Assembly: GCA_023079485.1 (NCBI GenBank)
Contig: CM041083.1
Coordinates: forward strand, 176,718,480-176,782,479
DNA length: 64,000 nt
Origin: Archilochus colubris
Taxonomy: Eukaryota > Chordata > Aves > Apodiformes > Trochilidae
Direction: 5' to 3'
Shown here: positions 38,001 through 51,125 of the stretch, piece after piece
Numbering within the stretch: position 1 is the first letter of the stretch
How the letters are laid out: each line of letters begins with the position of its first letter
Position numbers and translations under genes: made by a program
The notes under the pieces: model-generated
Database searches by the model: none
Told to the model about the DNA's origin: nothing
What the model saw: only the letters and a program-made list of their open reading frames with translations

Positions 38001-40775
38001 ATAAAGGGGTTTTTTCCATTTTTAGACAAGGAGATGACAGAATAAACAGGTTCTCAGACCAACTCAAAGTTGAGTAATATATGGACAGGGATAGGTTGCA
38101 CAATGTTATTGTGCTTGTAGGAAGATATTGAAGTAGTAAAGTGCTTGCAAGTACGTAATTTCTCCTTCATAAATTCTTAGCTAATTAAGAAGGTAACAGA
38201 AATGCAAGTCACCCATGATTTTATTTTAAATGCCACTATCTTTATGTAACTACAGTCTTATAATTGAAAGTTTCATATGCTATTTTGTTGACTCACAACA
38301 TTCAATTTAATTCTTGTTTCTTCCAACATTTTGAGAAGAGCTCATAATAACCTATTTAAAATTCATAATTTACAAAGACTATAGAATTTCACTCATCAAA
38401 CCTTGTGTTTTTCCTCTCAGTGCTAATTCTCTCTGTTAATAGTCTCTTCGTTTCTTAATGGACAAAGAGTAAAGTTTGTGGCACCTACAGATTGAACACA
38501 GTAAATGCTTGTTGCTGCTTTCTGTGAAAACACTGCAGGCAGAAACAAAAGCTTACAAGCTCATTGCATTGAATCACAAACAAGGAGAAGCTTTCTCTAT
38601 AGCTGGATCATATTGTAAAAAAAGGAGACCTTAATATTTTACAACATGAAGATCTATGTCAAAGATCTTAAAAAATTGTTCTTGGGAGATAAAAACCCCA
38701 TATAAATATGTGCTATGTGTTACAGTTATCAGTATATAAGTAGTTACTGATAGCATATGTGATAGTGAAGCTTTTAAGAATCACACTCATCCATCACAGA
38801 TAGTTTCTTACCCATTTTGGATGTAAAAAGGCATTGCTGTTGCCCAAGCACTTATTATGCAGAGACACTCACGTATTTCTTTCTCTGCTCTTCCTGGGCC
38901 TGAGATCAACCTTTCTAATTCACTGCTTCAACAAATGGTCTCCAGCACAAGAGCTGGAGAGGAGACCATCAGTGTGCCTTCAGAACTGAGAATGCTCTCC
39001 CTGACAGAAAGGATGGAGCCACTGCAGAGGTCTAGAGCTCTGGAGTGTCAACCTGCTCCTTTTCTAAAGTAGCTCTGTATTCCAATCAGACTGTATCTCC
39101 TGGGGCACACAGAAACAGTTTATAAAGTGACTAATTGATGCTGTAACTGTTTGTCAGGAATTAAAAATGGAGACTTGAAGCTGGTTGTGTCTCCTGCTGG
39201 CCAAGACCAGAAGTATGTACAATTTTGGAACACATCTCAATTTTCATCGTATAAAGAGTATTGGAGGAACTACCTAATTAACAACAGGTTTTGCTTTCTG
39301 TACCTACAAAGTTTAATGAAACGCCATTCTACTTTCTGAACTTGAAGTCTTTTAAATCTGTCCACTGGGAACCAGCAACCTTGGCTCTTAACAAGGCTCA
39401 GAGTCTCTGCCCCCGTACCTTCTGCCATCCTTGGCTTTTCCATTCACAGTCCAACAAGTCTCATGACAGGAGGTGACTCCACGTGTTGGATCACACAGCT
39501 GCCATGGGACACATGGCAAGACCTGCAGTGCAGAGCCATTTGCCTCCTGGTCAGCTCTTGCAGGTGGGGAACCCCACTTGGAGACCTTGTGCTGTCACCA
39601 TGTCTCCCTTCTCCAGGTTAAGCAGCAAACTGCAGCTAAAATACAACCGGGCCCAATGGCTGCACCCAGCACAGGGAGCACTGAAATGGGAAAGCAGCAC
39701 TGCAAGTAATTGAGAAGCAGGCACACCAGGGAAGTGGCATGACAGGAATAAAATACGAGTTTCTTTTGCTTGATGCAAGAAATCTGATAGGTTTGTCACA
39801 GGTGTCAAGCTGCTTCATGGTCCATCAAAAACTATCATGGACTGAAGAGCAAAAAAGGCTGCAGCAGTCATCTGTTGCCATTTAGGATGCCATCAACAAT
39901 CCAGGAGGGGAAAGTTATCTGGCCCAAACATGAGATGGTGTCCTGAAAAAGTTATTGACCTGGAACTGGCTTAAGCCTGCAAAGTTTCTGCAACCAATCA
40001 CAAACTCGAGCTACAACATTATTAAAAAAATCAAGGACATTACAAGGACCTAAAATTGCACTTATTTAAGTCAGGCTCAAGTCTCCTTTGAGCCTCAACT
40101 AGAGGCACCATGAGTATCCAGTATGGACTCAGACTGTTTTTTAAGTAAACATATCACAATCTTCTACATGTCATTTCTGTAATTTCTACCAGAACATATC
40201 TGGCATTAAGACAACAAAATTTCCATCAGACTGAATTTCTACACTTTCTGCCACCTTGAAAGAATAAATACATCTCCATCATCACCCAGGAAACAGTGTT
40301 GGCTTTGGAAGACATAAGGATGTAAGGATGACAGGAAACAGGAAAAATTACATGCTTTTAACATTGTATAACTACAAGAATCAACTAGATAGAATGACAA
40401 AAAGAATGAACAGCATATGTGGTATTTATCAAACATTACTGATGTGTCAAACTTATTACTTGACACTTTTTCTAATAAACTTAGCCCTAGATATGCACTC
40501 AAGCTACATTAAAATACATTTTTTGAAAGAAAATGTTTATCTAGATAGAAGTTTTCATATTAGTCTATCAGTTTTTACTAGATATTTACTGAAAAGATTT
40601 TTAGAGATGAAATAGAACTTTCTGATCTGCTCTCCCTGACTCAGAAGAGACAGAATTTAAGTTGAAAATTAAATTATCAAAATATAGATATATGGAAGCA
40701 GAACTTCCTTAATTTCCCTTGTCTCAGCTGTTCCACTTGGAATAAAAAAATTAAGTGTTTGTGGCTAGAATGCAC
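35017..40775 (-). other. NBEA: NBEA intron, no gene recognised
   Basis: Intronic DNA. It contains a poly-T region at about 37327-37353, a short TATCCTTTCC repeat near 36648-36685, and a slightly GC-richer patch at about 39.35-39.85 kb that is open in several frames on both strands. None of these frames matches a family I know. The minus frame at 36364-36720 (118 codons) also has no recognised product. Confidence 0.65.
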
Positions 40776-40940
40776 AAACAAGAGAGAGACTTAGTAGTCT
40801 CAAGTTTTGCAGACAGGGCACTCACATGGCAGACCCAGGTTCAAGGTCTTGCTCTGAATGAAGGAAAGGAGCAATTTGAGCTCAGGTTTTCCACATGAGG
40901 GTCAGCACCTTAGCCACTGGCTATTTTTGTTATTCAGAAG
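40776..40940. repeat. Ancient tRNA-like foldback repeat
   Basis: The core, about 40818-40910, has imperfect dyad symmetry. GCACTCACATGG and CCCAGGTTCAAGGTC on the left match, in reverse complement, CTCAGGTTTTCCACATGAGG and AGCACC on the right, around a GCTCTGAATGAAGGAAAGGAGC centre. GGTTCAAGGTC resembles a pol III box B. The flank CTTAGCCACTGGCTAT also has the tRNA-like look of old amniote repeats. I recall similar palindromic repeats from reptile genomes but cannot name the family with certainty. Borders are approximate. Confidence 0.55.
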
Positions 40941-41773
40941 AGCAATGCTGGTTTTTAGCATGATATAAGAAAATGTTTAAATTGACTCTTGTGTTGGATA
41001 GAGTGAACTCTTAAAAACAGTATTTAACACAGCTCTGATTATAACGTTGAATATTGTTTTATGATTTTCATACAGTAACAGTATAACCATACAGTATGGT
41101 TATATATATATATATAGTCAGGTTCAGCTTTGTGCACGCTAAATTTAAGTAAAACATAAGTTTTGCTTTAAGCATACAGTTTGTGCATGGCTGGCACTGA
41201 CAACTGTTTTGCTGTAGGAGAGTTAAGATTTAACAGTGGGCCTTACCAGTTCATTAGTTGCACAGAAAAATCTATAAACAGATGAAAGTATTAGACAGAG
41301 AATCACATGACCTGGTTCTGCTGGTTATTCTAACACTGACTTATTCTCTAAGACAAGACCTTTCCAAGAGACAAGTATTTTTGTCTCTCTCTTCTTTATT
41401 TCAGGCTTCCTCTGTTGACTTCTACGTGGAAATCTCTACATCTATGACTACCTTATTCAGAGCACTTCGCTCAGATTCTAATACTGGTAGGAGCCTCAAA
41501 ACCAACTGATACAGTAACAGTAAAACTGTATTATAATCATCAAATACCCATTAAAATTAATTTTAAATATGGTAAAATATTTTGTTTGCAGTCTATAAAG
41601 GAGTTTGACCTCTGAACAGTTAGCAACGAGGACTTTTCAAGAACCAGTTGAAGAAAAGACTAGCAGAGAAAATACATTTTAGCAATACTTGCTAATACAT
41701 TCTTATTTCAGTGACTATTTTCCTTAAATTCTGACGTATCTTTAAAAACCCATTTTTAAGATTTGCAGCTTAC
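40941..41773 (-). other. NBEA: NBEA 36.5-kb intron, 5' end
   Basis: This is the donor side of the intron after the 41774-41940 exon; it begins GTAAG on the minus strand at 41773. A short (TA)n run lies at about 41099-41116. Otherwise no feature was recognised. Confidence 0.8.
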
Positions 41774-41940
41774 CTGTGTGAAACAGCTCCCCAGGCACCA
41801 TGCTTATTTGTTAGGATGTTGAGGATCTTCTGTTTCAGCTGGTTGGCTGTAACGTGATCTCGATGCTTAGCAGCACTGATAAGATGATCACACATCTTCT
41901 CCTCCTCTCTTCTGTCAGCAGCATACTGAGCACATTGTGA
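41774..41940 (-). CDS. NBEA: NBEA internal coding exon (DUF1088 region)
   Basis: The minus-strand exon is 167 nt: 55 codons plus two bases. It begins [20 protein letters not shown] and ends [11 protein letters not shown] plus AG. The acceptor is TACTTTCCTTCCTAG and the donor is GTAAG. It enters in phase 0 and leaves in phase 2. The next exon at 5230 starts with C, giving a serine codon across the junction. [20 protein letters not shown] and the GAWGAVSHS junction are NBEA-type; LRBA has a different sequence after HGAWG. The 36.5-kb intron that follows is the longest in the window. The open frame is intact and looks functional. Confidence 0.96.
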
Positions 41941-44900
41941 CTAGGAAGGAAAGTACTTCATAAGAGATGGCTTTGACTTGTATGGTAGGCTTCAAAATTA
42001 TTGTTTACTAAAACTCTTTAAATATGACAAGAATTCATTAAAATACTTTAATGAGGAATAGGAAGCATCATTAATCCAAAAAGGTTATGCTACTAGATAT
42101 TATCAATCAAAAAAAACACTCAGACCATGTAAAAATTGAAATATCATTTCAATTAAAAACATTTAACTATACCTATTCATGTGTACATGTGTGATCAAGG
42201 ATGTGCCTCAAAAGTTAAGTCTATTTCTAAAAGTTCAATGTGTTGTCAGGCTAAAAATACAGTAACATACACAGTATAATACACAGGAAAAAATGATGCA
42301 CAGAGGCCTCAATGTTTTAACTGCAATAAAACTTACAATTAAAAAGGCATTTGATACTTTCATTATTACAGATGCTAAAGAGAAAGCCCTTTAACTATGG
42401 AATTAAGGTGTATATTTCCACTTCAAATCACAACATGGACAATTTTCATAATCTGTTACCACTTCTAAAAAACCCTAATGTTTAAAAAGTCACTCATCTA
42501 TTAAATAGAAAAGGATCTGACATTTTCATCATGTTTCCTTGAAGGGGTAACTACATCTAAAATACCTGCTGTGGTTATTTACCTTCATGAGAATGTGTTT
42601 CTAAAACTTTCAAATTCCATTGTTAATTTTAGGTTTGATATATGTAATAGGAAAATACAATTGATTTTCATTTATTTTCTTAAAATCATGCTAGGTCCAA
42701 ATTTAATTTCTCTTCCTTGTAAAGATAGTTTCAAAATTTATAGACAAAGCAAATTTGTAGTCATACTTACTAAAATAAATCTATCATAAGTATCATTTTC
42801 TATGTGTGAATCACAAAAGCTTATTATTTTCAAAATGGAGAAAATTTAAGATTACCTTCTAAGAGACATTTTTGCATGCACAGATATTTTGTGCACAATT
42901 TTATAATGTTTAACCAACACTCAATGCTGTGTTGAATAGTAATACAGTAATGAATAGTATTCTATTTTCTAATATCAAAAAGAAAAGTAAAATTAAGTTA
43001 AATTCATTAAGTTAAATTTATTCCTCATATTTTTGTGCACTACCCTTATTAAGATTTTAACAGTGGTTTCCCCACTGTGTTACAGCCTTTATTTCAAGTA
43101 ATCTCTCTGGAAGCAGAACTATCATTACATTACTTCATAAAGGGTTAATTCATTTTTCAATTTATCTTCTTGTACAGAGAAGCACCAATTAGTACAATGA
43201 TCTGCCTTAGTAATGAGGTTAATATTTCACCAGCTCATTGGACAGTAAAATTAAATTTTCATTTTTCTTCCTGAACAATTACACAGGTTAACAAAATGAA
43301 AGTTAACTGTGAAGCACCCATTCTAGGAGGAATTTGCCTGGTCCTGACTGGAGTCACAGGATAAAACTTCTCTGCTGGTCCAGGGCCTCCCCACGACGTG
43401 GGCGATGCAGTAACTTGGTGCAGCTTGGGCCACATTATTTCACTCATAATGATTCAATTATGGGTGAAATGGTAAAAAAGTTTAAAAGGTAAAAATAAAA
43501 TAGCCACTCAGTTCTCTGGCTGAGGGCAATGATTAACATGTACTAAACCCCAGAACATAGACCGATACAGCTTATTAAAACAAAATGACAGGTTTACAAT
43601 TATGCAACAGAAAACTACCAGAAATCTCTTTGTCCTACTTTGTACTGCTTTCAAGTAGGATGAATAATAAAATGTTCAGTTATATACCAACCATTATTAA
43701 AGACAATATATAAAACATTCTTTCATACTTTAACCACCATTCAGGTACACCCGAGTTTCATATTTAACACAAGCTACATTTTATAATTTCCTTTTATGAC
43801 TTGCAGATTTTATCTTAATCATCTGAAATGTGTTGCTGAGGTTTTTCATGTGACAAATACAATGAAAATTTTCATATATGAAAAATGTGTTTGTTTTTTT
43901 ACCAGACAACCAGACTGACTTCGAACTGTTCCTTCAGGGAATTTAGTTAATATTCTAAATAATATTTGCTAACAGAAGCTGGAAGTTAATTGAATATTCT
44001 CATTTTGTCTAGAGTTGTGACAGATCTTATACCTCAATGTATTCTTCAAAGAGCAGATAACTCAATCTTCTATTGTCATCTTAGGTTACTGCACGATGTT
44101 CTGATAAATATCAAATGTTATTTATTGTTGAGGCAATATGAAACTTCACTCTGACAGACACTTAATTGTAAATGTGATTTTATCTAAGGTCAGAATATCC
44201 CGTATACGCTTGGTAATAAAGTTGTTGCAATCCCATATGACAAGTGTCTACTGTCTGCTCTGACAAAATGAAGTAAAGGTTTTGTGTATTCAAAATGACA
44301 ACAGATATCTCTCTGTCTCACACTTTTCAGCTAGGTCAAGGAGCACAAGAACTAGTACATCAAAGTACACATTTAAGAGAGCTGTTTCAAGAAGATAAAA
44401 ACCTCATCAAAACTGAGATTACTGGATCCTATTTCTAGCCATCAGGTGCTTTTGACATTTTCTGACAGATGAATAAATTGATATAGCTATTTATTATCAT
44501 CAATACTAAGGCAGTCTATCTTAATTCTAGTGTTAAGTCACTTGAGCATTAAAATGTGGAATTGTATGTTTGTGCGTATATACTTACTTTTACACAAACG
44601 TATGCAAGCATAGGCAGGCTTGGAAATAATGAAAACCACTGATGCTGAAATACTGTATAAAACACCACTAAAATGCTAAGACTTTTTGGATAAAGTCATG
44701 TCAAAACCAAAATTTTAGCCTTAATCTATCACTTTTGCATGAAAAATTTAATAGGAAAAAAATAATCCTGAAGAAATAATAAAAAGCTGTTAAACTGAGC
44801 AGATGTTTTAAAGATTTTTCCAGATTTGTATCATTTTCAAGCAATGGAATTTAAATTGTACACTGCAATACTTAATGATGAAAAAAGGAATTGGATATTG

Positions 44901-45584
44901 ACTCCTTTTAGGGCTAAGAATCATAGACATTAAAGAGTCTATAATAAGAGGGAATTGTCAGGTGCTTTGTTACTTCTACCAATACTTAAAAATAATGGAC
45001 ATTTTAATCACAATCTTCCTGGCAGTGATTCCTAACTAGCAAGAAAGATATGTAATATAGTATTTCAGAGTATAAATTATAGGAAGTAAATGTTTTAAAG
45101 TGCTACAAAATGCAAAGTGCAATAACAAAACTATCTCAAAATACTAATTCTATTTAACAAACATTTCTATTTCCTATTGTTCATGAAATGTCTTAAGCAT
45201 AGTAATTGCTTTTCTTTCTTACTGAATTCTTACCTACTGCTGCTAATCTAAAAAAAATAATTATCAATGTAATTTGCATTAATATTTACAATAAATTAGA
45301 ATTAAGTTCTTCATGAACCTAAGGGTCTGCCATATCAGTTTAGAATTCTGATTAAGGGATTTCTTCAAGCTGTAAACATTTTCATGAATTTCAGTGAGGA
45401 GCTGAGGAATTAAACCCATTCCTTGTGTTTGACATTTACCAAAGCTTTTAAAAACTAGTTTTGAAATGCCTTCCATGTAAATTTCTTCCTCCAGAGAAAA
45501 AAAATCTTTATTGTGTGGGGTTACAGTCCAGGTGACAAGTGAGTGAAAACAGAGAAGCAGAAATTCACCAACTCTCAGACTTAC
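41941..45584 (-). other. NBEA: Complete NBEA intron, 3644 bp
   Basis: Bounded on the minus strand by donor GTAAGT at 45584 and an acceptor AG at 41942-41941 with a CTTTCCTTCC tract. The sequence is AT-rich and unique-looking. A small GC-richer patch with several CpGs lies at about 43320-43440. No transposon or RNA gene was recognised. Confidence 0.9.
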
Positions 45585-45693
45585 CTCAAACTCAGCGTGT
45601 TTATGGACATCTTCAGCTCTTTGTCGGTTCAAAATAAATTCGGCTTCGTTTGCAACACGCACTATATGGTCTTTCATTGCATGACATAGTAAT
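45585..45693 (-). CDS. NBEA: NBEA internal coding exon (DUF1088 region)
   Basis: The minus-strand exon is 109 nt. One base completes the arginine codon of the previous exon, and 36 full codons follow, starting [19 protein letters not shown] and ending HKHAEFE, with no stop. The acceptor is TTTTTCCTATTTTAG and the donor is GTAAGT, both close to consensus. It leaves phase 0. The residues [20 protein letters not shown] belong to the conserved helix-rich block shared by NBEA and LRBA. LRBA has [17 protein letters not shown] in my memory, so this copy reads as NBEA. An open frame with a Met continues past the donor into the intron, but that extension is not conserved and is intron read-through. 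Confidence 0.95.
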
Positions 45694-48600
45694 CTAAAAT
45701 AGGAAAAATAAAAATCAGCTGTTGACTTTGGAGTGCTTCAAATAGGCTATTTCAGCAGATTTCCTTAAAATGGGAAAAAAGCTGAAATTACCGAAACTAA
45801 AGCAATGCAATTGCCAAATCAGCTGAGATGAAAAAATTAATATTCTTCAAAATTTTCTGCTTTTGTGACAGCACAAAAAATGATTATATGGTAAAAAAAT
45901 GGTCTTTATTAAAGGGAAAAATTCTTCATCATGTCTTTCATATAAGTTTTTAACAGCAGACTCAATATGAATATAGTAATATAACTGAAAAAATCTAGAC
46001 AATTCCTTAAACTCTTATCACACACTTATATCAAATAAATAGAAATATGAAATTTCAAAGTCTTAAATAATAATGACATTACCAAAGACTCAAAAATCAG
46101 TTGAAATTGCAGAGTACCATAATTATGTCTTATATGTCTTTTTAAACCCCGGAATGAAAAGCGAATCATGTTTCCAAGTTTTCATAGCATCAGACCTGGA
46201 CAAACCTCACTTTAAAAAGACAGAAAAAATAAATAAAGACTGCAGAAGTCAATTGGACACCTTAAATTAAGACTGTTGTAAAGTCCACCAAATGCCATGA
46301 GATGCATAAGAAAATTGCACAGTTATTAAAGCTGATCCCTTACTGGGCAGGAAGAATGGCAGCAACTGCTTTCTTGCCCCTATAGGCCATATCTAAGGTT
46401 GCCTGTTCTATTAAAAATTGCTTTGCTATTCTTATCAGCAGGGAGGTAATATCTTCCAGGATGCAAAGATCTGACAGGTCTGTTTAGGATCAGTAGGAAC
46501 TGTTTCTCTTTGTGTCAAATTGGCACACGGTCTGGGATTTTCCTTCTTGCAGCATCAGGGAAACACACTTTAGTTCCGAGATTCTCATTTTAAGAATGTG
46601 AAATTTCTAGCAAATTCCACCCTATGATTGGTGCCTGGTGCTTAGAAGCACCACAAATGAAAGTTGTGATTATTAGAAATGAAGTCCATGATTCCTAGAA
46701 CTTTTGCCTATAAGACAGAAAGCTCTGAACTCTATTCTTGCCTCCTTTGGTGTGTTCAACCATCTGTGAAGGAATGAAATCACTTACCCTGAGCTAACGT
46801 TTAATATGAGTGTGTGGCACTGGAAAGACAAACAAGCTTGGATCAAGGTTTCATGGTGGATATCCATGCTTTCAATAACCCTTTCTATTATATCTAACCC
46901 TTAGCTATTCTTGAAAGCAAGAAGGTTTTGGCAAACTGTAAGCTGAAAGATTAAAGTTGACTCCATTGTTTTCATCAAAATTTAACTTTATTTTTTAACT
47001 TATACACCCTGCTGGAAGATATGCTGTGGTATTTTATTACTGTTAAGTGTTCATATTTTTGTTAAGAGCCAAATGTAGACTTGCCTTCAACTATGGGTTA
47101 GGAGTAAGCATTTAACAAGGTCCTCTAAAATGTGAAAATACTTAAAGTGAGTGTTTAACTCCTCCAAACAAAGTTTGCATCACAGGTTTTCCTGAACTTT
47201 TCCATATGACATTAAAAACCTGGAAGCAACTAGCTAGGATTTCAAAACTGAACACACAGATTCCATGTGCCAATGGGAAGTCATCCTGTATTCTCAAACT
47301 GCATTTCTACCCAAGAAAAGATGGTGAAAATCTTGTTACTGTTATATCTGGATGAAATCATAGCCAGTTAGCTGCCTGAATCTCAATATAGACACAACTA
47401 TTCATATAGGCACAACTCAGCATGCTGTCCCAGCTGGGTTACACCTCATGAACATGCATGGTAAAACTCTCCTCCTTTTAATACTTACCAATTGATCTAC
47501 ATCCTCACTAACTCAATCACATGCAGGGCACGAGAATTAAAAAAAAGACTGATCAGACTATTCTGGTATAAGCAAAAGTGCTTAAAACTATCTTTTGGAT
47601 TCTCATTGAAAAAAAAAACAAAAAAAAAAAAAACACAATAGAAATGATTCAGAAAGAGTCCCAAACTCAGAAAAATCTCACACTTAGTGTCAAAGGCTGT
47701 CAATACATCAAAAAAACCAAACCAAACCAAACCAAAACAACAAACTCCCTTCACATACTGCAAATAAGCGAAAGAAACAAGGACCTTGAGGTCAGCAAAT
47801 TCACTCCTTTACTACTACATGCAGCTACATCACATAAATTCTTTCATAAACTACCTTTAGTTTATGAAACTAACATTAACTACCTTCAGTTTATGAAACT
47901 ACCTTTAATTTATGAAAGCCATGTTCCTGAAATCTCATGAAAGATGTCTTCAGTTTATGAAAATGTGATCAAGTTGCTTGCCTCCAGCACAGCTTTGGAA
48001 AGTCCTTGGAAGGTTAAAGTCCTTTTACTTCCCAACCCAAATGTATTCTTCAGCAATTCTTACTGTTTCATTTTATGCATGTTTTGTCTTTAGGTTTACA
48101 TAATTCTTTATCCTTCCGTTAACCTCCTGATAATCCATCTATCCCTATTTTACTAGGCTAAGTAAATCAGCTCTCTAATTTACTTGTATGGCAAAATATT
48201 AAGAGATTGCCTCTTGTGTTTTTACTATTTTCATACACTGGTTTTACCTTTTCTGCAAGTGCATAGCCAAAACTGTCAGCAGTATTCTAGGCAAATTCTA
48301 GTAACTATTTACATAGTGTCATTAGTGCTGCCCTATAGCAGTGGAAAAAAACTTTTCTGATGTAATTCTAGAATTGTGTTTTCCTTTTTTTACACCTATA
48401 CTCTGCTAATTTGTATGACAACATTTCAGTGATAGGTTGGTGACTGATGTTTCGAGTGATGGATCAGATCTCCTAGCCATACTTATGAATCTCTGCACAA
48501 GTAGTCCTCCTAAAAGGCTAAAAAAATTGTATGAAAATTGTCACCACAGGCTTGCTGTGCTTTTTATACTGTTTTCCAGTAATTCATGATTTACCAAAAG

Positions 48601-51125
48601 AAAAAATAGATCTAGAGTGACTTTGGGTTTTATTCTGTGAGACCATTTGTTTCATTGCATCCCTGAAACTCCTAGCAGAAGTGAAGCCAAGTGTGCTGCT
48701 GTGTCCTCCAGTTGAGCTGACCTCAACCAGAAACTGATGAGCAGCAAAAATCTCATCCTCTATGAGTGGCAATTCTTACTGCATAAGGCAGAGATTAAAC
48801 ACTAAATTGGTAATTTACGGTTTCTCTTTACCAAGACAAGTTTGATTTCTATCAATGCCCATAAACATATGAACCACACTTAAAGCTCTTTAACTCAGAA
48901 ATGGGTTTGATTTGGTTTTAGACTGAATCAAAGGACTTTCAGTAAGGAATCCACCAACAAAGCAGTCTGAAATCACTCATGACTCAAATCCCAGTACAAT
49001 TCTATGGGAAATGAGCTTTCGGTACAGATAGCTGTGTAGTTTCTAGTTGAACATATGGAAAATGAAAGTAAAAACTAGAATTAAAACATGCTGGTACTTT
49101 AAAATAAGCATGACAGGGCTTAAGTATCAGTAAGAATAAAAGTAAATGGCAGGCTCCCCTTTAGCTAAAAATCAAATCTTCACAGACTTATGAGTGAGAA
49201 GTGGTCTGGGTCCCAGGATACGTCCATTCCATAAATACAAGTTATTTGCAAATATTGCTTAGGAGTAAGTAAGAGGTTATTTTAAATCTGTGTGGCTTCA
49301 TGTCCTGAATTCTGTCCTCACCAGTATTACTTAAGAAATCTAGAGTGTTTACAGGTTAAAGAGAGTTGTGAACAAGTATATTCAATCAACCAGACCCCCC
49401 CGTTTTGCAGCTACTGGAGTTTAAAAAGGCTGGATGGTGGAGTTCATTTTTCCAAGAAGTCATTTAGATGAATTGTCAGAGCTAGGGAGATTTTAATCAC
49501 TAATTTGTTTAAAAAAAAGTTGGTAATAGAGACAGTTGTAAGGCTATACCCAAACTGTCTTGGAAATGTAAAAACCATAAAATGTTTGCAATACATTGAG
49601 ATGTGAATTAGAATAGGTTGTGACAAACAGCTACTTGTACATCTACTAGAATTGAATGAAAATTTGTATCTCACTAACTATTCTAAACTGACTGCTATCC
49701 TGCAGTGAGTTCTTCCTTGTAATAATCCAACACAGAGACAAAAAAGGCTCAGAGCTGCTACACTGCTTGATAAAACAATTGTTCTTGTTACCCAAACTTC
49801 CTTTCATTTGACATAAACTAAAAAAGCAGATCATTCTCAAGCAGCAATTTTCACTACAGATTACAAAATGAACATTTGTTATAATTTAGCTAAGGTCTTG
49901 CTTCCTCTACTCATTCCTGAAGTTTTGCCAACTCACATGTCCAGGGAAACAGATGTTTCTCTGAGTTACTTTCATCATATGCCCATAGCTTAATTTTTCC
50001 AAGAAGAAGCCTGGAAATATGCCGCTTTTTCACCAAACACTTTTTTTTGAGAGTTATTACTCTTAATGGCATTCATAAGAAATGAAACCTATCATTGCAC
50101 TTGGTATCTCTAATAAGATTCATAAACTGGTCTGACTTGAAGTCTGAAGTTCTATAAGATGCTGTATTGCTATACATACTTTGAAAGTAAATCCCTATAA
50201 ACTTTAGAAGGTAATGTCATCTGATTTCTAGCAAAAGGGAAATTATGTAGAATCTACTAAAAAACAGTTGGAAATTATAGTGTGCAAAGACTGGCTACTG
50301 GACTACAACATGAGCAGCTTGGCAAGTTAAACTTCACTGAGGATAACTAATTATCAAAGTTTCATAAATGCCGCAGAAGCTACAACCAGCTCAGTGAAAT
50401 TCACAGCTCTCTACAAAGAATCTATTCCACTTCTCATAAAGATTTGCTATTTTGCATTAGAATTTTCTAAATCAAGAGAAATCCATCTCTTTGAAATAGG
50501 GACCATCCAGCAAACATCCAAGACCAACAGTCAACAAATGAGATGGCCTGTGTCTCAGACTCAGCCTCCCCTTTGAGATATGACTTGATCAGGCAAGGCT
50601 AGAAGGTGAGAAGATGCCTCAATACCTCTAACAGATACAACAACTCCAGCTGTACTGACCCCACAAGTCCAGAGATGGTTACCATAACAATGAATGCTTT
50701 GTCTAACACAAACTGACTTAGTTTGTAGAGAGAAAGGACAAAGGCATCTCTAGTAAAAAATATGAGATTATATAAAAAAAATATTTAATAGGGAACTCAA
50801 ACTCACACCTCATCTGGAACAGAAACACAGACACTCAGTGCCCAGTCTTATAGAAGTATCTCTGACAGGAATCGGCTACCAAGGGAAGATGTGACTTAGG
50901 ATGAATTTCCATAAAGCAGCCGCTCATGGGTGTTAAAGGATTCCTCCAATCAAAAGTTACACTTGGTCAGGGAAAAAAATATAGCAATATGGTTACATAT
51001 ATTAAAAACAGAATAAGCAAACATGTTTATTCTTAATTATATATTGTATCTGAGTGCTACTGCTTCCACAGTGCTATTTTCTGCCTGGATTTCCATATAA
51101 TGAATTTTGCACATCAGACTGGAAT
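45694..51125 (-). other. NBEA: NBEA intron (10.7 kb), 3' half
   Basis: This belongs to the intron between the exons at 56403 and 45693. It ends with the acceptor TTTTTCCTATTTTAG. It contains an A-rich tract (about 47609-47632), a short (CCAAA)n run (about 47711-47738) and the minisatellite-like segment listed separately. A 32-nt interval with good splice signals lies at 46788-46819. No other gene is visible. Confidence 0.8.
47850..47963. repeat. Degenerate short tandem repeat (minisatellite-like)
   Basis: Four related units of about 18 nt occur in about 110 bp: CTACCTTTAGTTTATGAAAC (from 47850), TACCTTCAGTTTATGAAAC (from 47881), TACCTTTAATTTATGAAA (from 47899) and TGTCTTCAGTTTATGAAA (from 47945). 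The spacing is irregular. It has no coding or known transposon context. Confidence 0.75.

Noticed and set aside
45279..45677. Minus-strand 132-codon open frame starting at a Met
   Set aside because: Only the first part is the NBEA exon; the rest passes a GTAAGT donor into the intron. The Met is internal to neurobeachin, not a start.
47850..47963. CRISPR-like array
   Set aside because: Units are degenerate, spacing is irregular and the genome is vertebrate; it is a decayed short repeat.
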